Shown here: positions 5,783 through 8,359 of the stretch, in pieces
Layout: each line of letters opens with the position of its first letter
Numbering within the stretch: position 1 is the first letter of the stretch
Origin: Arthrobacter sp.
Lineage (GTDB): Bacteria > Actinomycetota > Actinomycetes > Actinomycetales > Micrococcaceae
Length of the DNA: 8,359 nucleotides
Assembly (NCBI GenBank): GCA_030147325.1
Contig: JASLAA010000264.1
Span: 1-8,359, forward strand
Reading direction: 5' to 3'
The notes under the pieces: generated by a model
Database searches by the model: none
Seen by the model: only the letters and a program-made list of their open reading frames with translations
Told to the model about the DNA's origin: nothing
Program-made: the position numbers and the translations under genes

Positions 5783-6556
5783 ATGACCATCACGAGAACA
5801 TCCCCGGGCCGGAGACTGCTCGCCACGGCGTTCATCGGTTCCCTGCTGGTACTCAGCGGCTGCGGTGGAACCGGCGGCGAGTCCGAGGGCGGGGCGTCCG
5901 ACGGAGCGTCCGCATCGGCCGCACCGGAGCAGGCCGCTGCGCCCGAACCCGATCTCGAAGGCCTCCCGGAGGTCGTCGCCGTCGTCAACGGCACGGAGAT
6001 CGGACGCGAGGACTTCACCACGGCGTACCAGAGCCAGTTCCCCCAGGCGGCCACCCAGGCCCAGGCGGGTGGCCAGGACGTGGACCAGGACCTGCTGAAG
6101 ACGAGCGTGGCCGACAATCTCGTCAGCACCGAGCTGCTCCGCCAGGAGGCGGACAAGCGCGGCATCGAGGCGTCGCCCGAAGCGAGGGCGGCAGCAATAG
6201 CTGCGCTCCTCGAGACGAGCCGGCTCGCTTCCGAGGAGGAACTGCGAGCGGCTTTCGCCGAGCAGGGCCTCGACGACGCGGCGTTCGACTCGCAGCTGGA
6301 GGACCAGGTCCAACTCGACGCGCTGCTCGCCGAAGAGGCGGGCGACACGAAGCCGACCGATCAGGAGATCCAGGAAGCCTACGACGCTGCCGTCGCGCAG
6401 CAGGAGGCCAGTGGCGACACGACGACGCCGGTACCTCCGCTCGAGGAGGTCCGCCCGGAGATCGAGGAGCAGCTGGCGGGAGGCAAGACCTCCGAGGCCG
6501 CCCAGGCCCTGATCGGGCAGCTCCGCGAGGGTGCGGAGATCACCGTCAACCTCTAG
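5783..6556 (+). CDS. Lipoprotein with SurA/PrsA-type N-terminal chaperone domain, no isomerase domain
   Basis: A probable exported lipoprotein of 257 residues. The signal peptide has a basic start (R10, R11), a hydrophobic core, and the lipobox LSGC with Cys27 as the lipidated residue; a Gly/Ser/Ala/Pro-rich tether follows (28-57). Residues 62-185 resemble the SurA N-terminal domain: VVAVVNGTEIGREDF (64-78), then helices including NLVSTELLRQEADKRGIEAS (112-131). PTDQEIQEAYDAAV (191-204) and PLEEVRPEIEEQL (219-231), ending GQLREGAEITVNL, match the helices that normally flank a parvulin PPIase domain. Here only about 14 linker residues (QQEASGDTTTPVPP) lie between them, so the isomerase domain is absent. 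The likely role is as a membrane-anchored holdase or folding helper outside the cytoplasmic membrane; clients are unknown. The protein is Ala/Glu/Gln-rich and acidic. The start has GAGGA 7 bases upstream. Confidence 0.85.
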   Translation: MTITRTSPGRRLLATAFIGSLLVLSGCGGTGGESEGGASDGASASAAPEQAAAPEPDLEGLPEVVAVVNGTEIGREDFTTAYQSQFPQAATQAQAGGQDVDQDLLKTSVADNLVSTELLRQEADKRGIEASPEARAAAIAALLETSRLASEEELRAAFAEQGLDDAAFDSQLEDQVQLDALLAEEAGDTKPTDQEIQEAYDAAVAQQEASGDTTTPVPPLEEVRPEIEEQLAGGKTSEAAQALIGQLREGAEITVNL

Positions 6557-6588
6557 ACCCCGCCTCCGGACGACAGCCCGGAATCGGC

Positions 6589-6621
6589 AACGGCCCCCTT
6601 CGTCCTGCGAAGGGGGCCGTT
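6589..6621. terminator. Bidirectional terminator hairpin between convergent lipoprotein gene and purA
   Basis: A perfect 14-bp inverted repeat: AACGGCCCCCTTCG (6589-6602) and CGAAGGGGGCCGTT (6608-6621) with a 5-base loop. It lies 32 bases after the lipoprotein stop and 13 bases beyond the purA stop, so it can serve both strands. Neither side is followed by a real T tract (only TT, then G/C-rich bases), as is common for actinobacterial hairpin terminators. Confidence 0.85.
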
Positions 6622-6634
6622 CCCGCGTCCGGGG

Positions 6635-7924
6635 TCAACTGCCGATCAGGTCGTTGACCACGATGGTCTGGTCGCGGTCCGGCCCCACTCCGATCGCGGA
6701 GAAACGCGTACCGGACATCTTCTCCAGTGCACGGACGTACGTCTGGGCGTTGTCGGGCAGATCGCTGATGGTGCGCGCACCGGTGATGTCCTCGGTCCAG
6801 CCGTCGAAGTACTCGAAGATCGGCTTGGCGTGGTGGAACTCGGTCTGGGTCATCGGCATCTCGTCGTGACGGACGCCGTCGACGTCGTAGGCCACGCACA
6901 CCGGGATGCTCTCGATTCCCGTGAGGACGTCGAGCTTCGTGACGAAGTAGTCGGTGAAGCCGTTGACGCGCGAGGCGTGGCGCGCCAGCACGGCGTCGTA
7001 CCAGCCGCACCGGCGGGGACGGCCCGTGTTCACGCCGAACTCGCCGCCCTTGGTCTGCAGGTACATGCCCATGTCGTCGAACAGTTCGGTGGGGAACGGA
7101 CCGGCACCCACACGCGTCGTGTAGGCCTTGATGATGCCCACGGCACGGCTGATCCGGGTGGGGCCGATGCCGGAACCGACCGACGCGCCTCCGGCGGTGG
7201 GGTTCGACGACGTCACGAACGGGTAGGTGCCGTGGTCGACGTCGAGGAAGGTCGCCTGGCCGCCCTCCATGAGGACCACCTTGCCGGCGTCGAGTGCCTC
7301 GTTGAGCACGAAGGTGGAGTCGATGACGAGGGGCTTCAGCCGCTCGGCGAAGGACAGGAAGTACTCCACCACCTCCTCGACCTCGACGTCGCGACGGTTG
7401 TAGACCTTCACCAGCAGTTCGTTCTTCTGCTTGAGGGAGCCCTCGACCTTCTGCCGGAGGATCGACTCGTCGAAGACGTCCTGCACGCGCAGGCCCAGGC
7501 GCGCCACCTTGTCCATGTAGGCCGGGCCGATACCGCGGCCGGTGGTGCCGATGGCGCGCTTGCCGAGGAAGCGCTCGGTGACCTTGTCGAGCACCTGGTG
7601 GTAAGGGGCCACGAGGTGGGCGTTGGCGGAGACCCGGAGCTTGGAGGTGTCCGCGCCGCGCGCCTCGAGGCCGTCGATCTCCTCGAAGAGCGCCTCGAGG
7701 TTGATGACGCAGCCGTTGCCGATGATCGGGATCGCGTTGGGGCTGAGGATGCCGGCGGGAAGGAGCTTCAGCTCGTACTTCTCACCTCCGACGACCACGG
7801 TGTGCCCGGCGTTGTTGCCACCGTTCGGCTTCACGACGTAGTCGACGTGGCCGCCCAGCAGGTCGGTGGCCTTGCCCTTACCCTCGTCGCCCCATTGGGC
7901 TCCGACGATGACGATTGCAGGCAT
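6635..7924 (-). CDS. purA: Adenylosuccinate synthetase PurA
   Basis: PurA (EC 6.3.4.4) joins IMP and aspartate using GTP to form adenylosuccinate, the first committed step to AMP. At 429 residues it has the standard bacterial length. Motifs are the GTP loop GAQWGDEGKGK (8-18) with catalytic Asp13, NGGNNAGHT (34-42) with catalytic His41, GTTGRGIGPAY (126-136), the DVDHGTYPFVTSSNPTAGGA stretch, TTRVGAGPFPTE, GRPRRCGWYD, KLDVLTG and the C-terminal VGPDRDQTI. Asp13 and His41 fall at the same numbers as in the E. coli enzyme. I chose the ATG at 7922-7924 because MPAIVIVG is the usual N-terminus. GAAGGA (7929-7934) precedes it by only 4 bases. An in-frame ATG 15 bases further upstream (7937-7939), with GGGAGG (7951-7956) 11 bases before it, would add five residues. 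It converges with the lipoprotein gene and is divergent from the right-edge gene. Confidence 0.98.
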   Translation of the reverse strand: MPAIVIVGAQWGDEGKGKATDLLGGHVDYVVKPNGGNNAGHTVVVGGEKYELKLLPAGILSPNAIPIIGNGCVINLEALFEEIDGLEARGADTSKLRVSANAHLVAPYHQVLDKVTERFLGKRAIGTTGRGIGPAYMDKVARLGLRVQDVFDESILRQKVEGSLKQKNELLVKVYNRRDVEVEEVVEYFLSFAERLKPLVIDSTFVLNEALDAGKVVLMEGGQATFLDVDHGTYPFVTSSNPTAGGASVGSGIGPTRISRAVGIIKAYTTRVGAGPFPTELFDDMGMYLQTKGGEFGVNTGRPRRCGWYDAVLARHASRVNGFTDYFVTKLDVLTGIESIPVCVAYDVDGVRHDEMPMTQTEFHHAKPIFEYFDGWTEDITGARTISDLPDNAQTYVRALEKMSGTRFSAIGVGPDRDQTIVVNDLIGS

Positions 7925-8000
7925 GGGATCCTTCCCCATTCGATACGGGCCCTCCCGCGCGACCGCGGAAAGTACGCCGTGCATCAGAACGCCCCAACCG

Positions 8001-8020
8001 GCCGCACGGTGTGCGCGGCC
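8001..8020 (-). other. Imperfect stem-loop in the purA leader
   Basis: GGCC-GCAC (8001... inner arm to 8007) pairs with GTGC...GGCC (8011-8014 and 8017-8020) around a 3-base loop, with two extra bases (8015-8016) bulged on one arm. If purA is transcribed from about 8034, this hairpin forms near the 5' end of its roughly 110-base leader. G/C-rich hairpins arise easily in such DNA, and no known riboswitch pattern is recognisable here. Confidence 0.3.
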
Positions 8021-8040
8021 ACCGGGGCTCTTACCGTCCG

Positions 8041-8046
8041 AGTTTA
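8041..8046 (-). promoter_or_regulatory. purA: Candidate -10 element TAAACT for purA
   Basis: On the minus strand TAAACT matches TATAAT at 4 of 6 positions and the actinobacterial TANNNT pattern. It would start transcription near 8034, giving a leader of about 110 bases. No convincing -35 lies 16-19 bases upstream. It sits in the 197-base divergent gap 7925-8121 shared with the right-edge gene. Confidence 0.45.
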
Positions 8047-8109
8047 GCCGAGGCGTTCGGGGAGCGGCGAAAACCGCCGCATCCGCCTGCTGCTCCTCGC
8101 GGCGACGTG

Positions 8110-8115
8110 CAGAAT
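8110..8115 (+). promoter_or_regulatory. Candidate -10 element CAGAAT for the right-edge gene (leaderless mRNA?)
   Basis: CAGAAT matches TATAAT at 4 of 6 positions and ends 6 bases before the ATG at 8122, so transcription would begin at or beside the start codon. No purine-rich ribosome binding site is present at the usual distance: the intervening bases are GGGTCC, too close to the ATG. This supports a leaderless start. Confidence 0.4.
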
Positions 8116-8121
8116 GGGTCC

Positions 8122-8359
8122 ATGGACCGCTTCGAGGGACACATCACCGGTATCGGCACGGCGTCCGGCACGAGACTGGTGATCGGGCGGTGGGACACTT
8201 CGCCCTTCGGCGCCTTCACGGACGTGATGATGGAGGATTCCGCCGGCCGTCGGACCCTGCTCGCGCCGAGCCGGGAGATCGCGGAGTACGTCGGTGCCAC
8301 TTACACCTTCGACGACGTCGTGCTCTCGGACATCACCTCGACGCTGGTGCGGGGACGCC
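8122..8359 (+). CDS. Uncharacterised protein, N-terminal 79 residues (cut by window end)
   Basis: I do not recognise a named family. The visible part starts MDRFEGHITGIGTASGTRLV and continues with FGAFTDVMMEDSAGRRTLLA and EIAEYVGATYTFDDVVL. It has no signal peptide or membrane segment and reads like a folded, beta-rich, soluble domain, with alternating hydrophobic residues and several Gly turns. Codon use is strongly G/C at third positions like its neighbours, which supports real coding. The start ATG follows a -10-like CAGAAT by 6 bases, consistent with a leaderless mRNA. It is divergent from purA across 197 bases. The opposite strand is also open here (8031-8300) but its translation has no recognisable features. 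The C-terminal part lies outside the window, so length and function are unknown. Confidence 0.7.
   Translation, partial: MDRFEGHITGIGTASGTRLVIGRWDTSPFGAFTDVMMEDSAGRRTLLAPSREIAEYVGATYTFDDVVLSDITSTLVRGR

Noticed and set aside
5527..6348. Minus-strand frame (273 codons) rich in Ser and Ala opposite the lipoprotein gene
   Set aside because: Its low-complexity Ser/Ala composition is the antisense image of the Glu/Ala/Gln-rich lipoprotein. The plus strand has a signal peptide, lipobox and ribosome binding site.
6565..6582. Small stem TCCGG/CCGGA after the lipoprotein stop
   Set aside because: It has only 5 bp with an 8-base loop. The 14-bp hairpin just downstream is a far better terminator.
7925..8046. 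Purine riboswitch before purA
   Set aside because: No sequence or pairing resembling the purine riboswitch core is recognisable; only a single G/C-rich hairpin is seen.
6830..8047. Long plus-strand open frame (405 codons) opposite purA
   Set aside because: It is antisense to an unmistakable purA, and the translation is rich in Val, Asp, Gly, His and Arg with no motif. High-GC genes commonly leave such open antisense frames.
8031..8300. Minus-strand frame (89 codons) opposite the right-edge gene
   Set aside because: No ribosome binding site or motif is seen. The plus-strand frame has a promoter-like hexamer at the right place and a more protein-like sequence.

Overview
The window looks like ordinary chromosome from a high-GC Gram-positive bacterium, most likely an Arthrobacter-like member of the Micrococcaceae. 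The reasons are the strong G/C preference at third codon positions, the araB-araD-araA gene order with a LacI-type regulator, the PurA sequence style, a DUF427 protein, and a lipoprotein of SurA N-terminal type. This is recognition from memory; no database search was run.

Left part (1-5077, all minus strand): reading leftward from 5077, the genes are a carbon-nitrogen hydrolase (nitrilase superfamily), a LacI-family regulator that overlaps it by 17 bases, a 128-base regulatory gap, and then the L-arabinose genes araB, araD and araA. araA is cut by the window edge. The ara genes are joined by two ATGA stop/start overlaps. AraA makes L-ribulose from L-arabinose, AraB phosphorylates it, and AraD converts it to D-xylulose 5-phosphate for the pentose phosphate pathway. 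The gap before araB holds a perfect 16-bp palindrome with a central CpG, plus a direct repeat one helical turn away. This is the best candidate operator in the window and a natural target for the adjacent regulator.

Middle part (5078-6634): an 80-base divergent gap separates the hydrolase from a plus-strand DUF427 gene (5158-5655). It is followed by a plus-strand lipoprotein gene (5783-6556) that has SurA/PrsA-like helical chaperone segments but no parvulin isomerase domain. A strong 14-bp hairpin (6589-6621) lies between this gene and the convergent purA and probably terminates both.

Right part (6635-8359): purA, encoding adenylosuccinate synthetase of AMP synthesis, is complete on the minus strand. 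A 197-base divergent gap separates it from the start of an unrecognised plus-strand gene (8122 onward), which is cut by the window end. No RNA genes, mobile elements, CRISPR arrays or prophage traces were seen. All gaps between genes are under 300 bases.

I found no clearly new biological system. The points most worth a second look are the ara operator, the hydrolase-regulator overlap, the lipoprotein lacking an isomerase domain, and a group of similar -10-like hexamers, two of which predict leaderless mRNAs.
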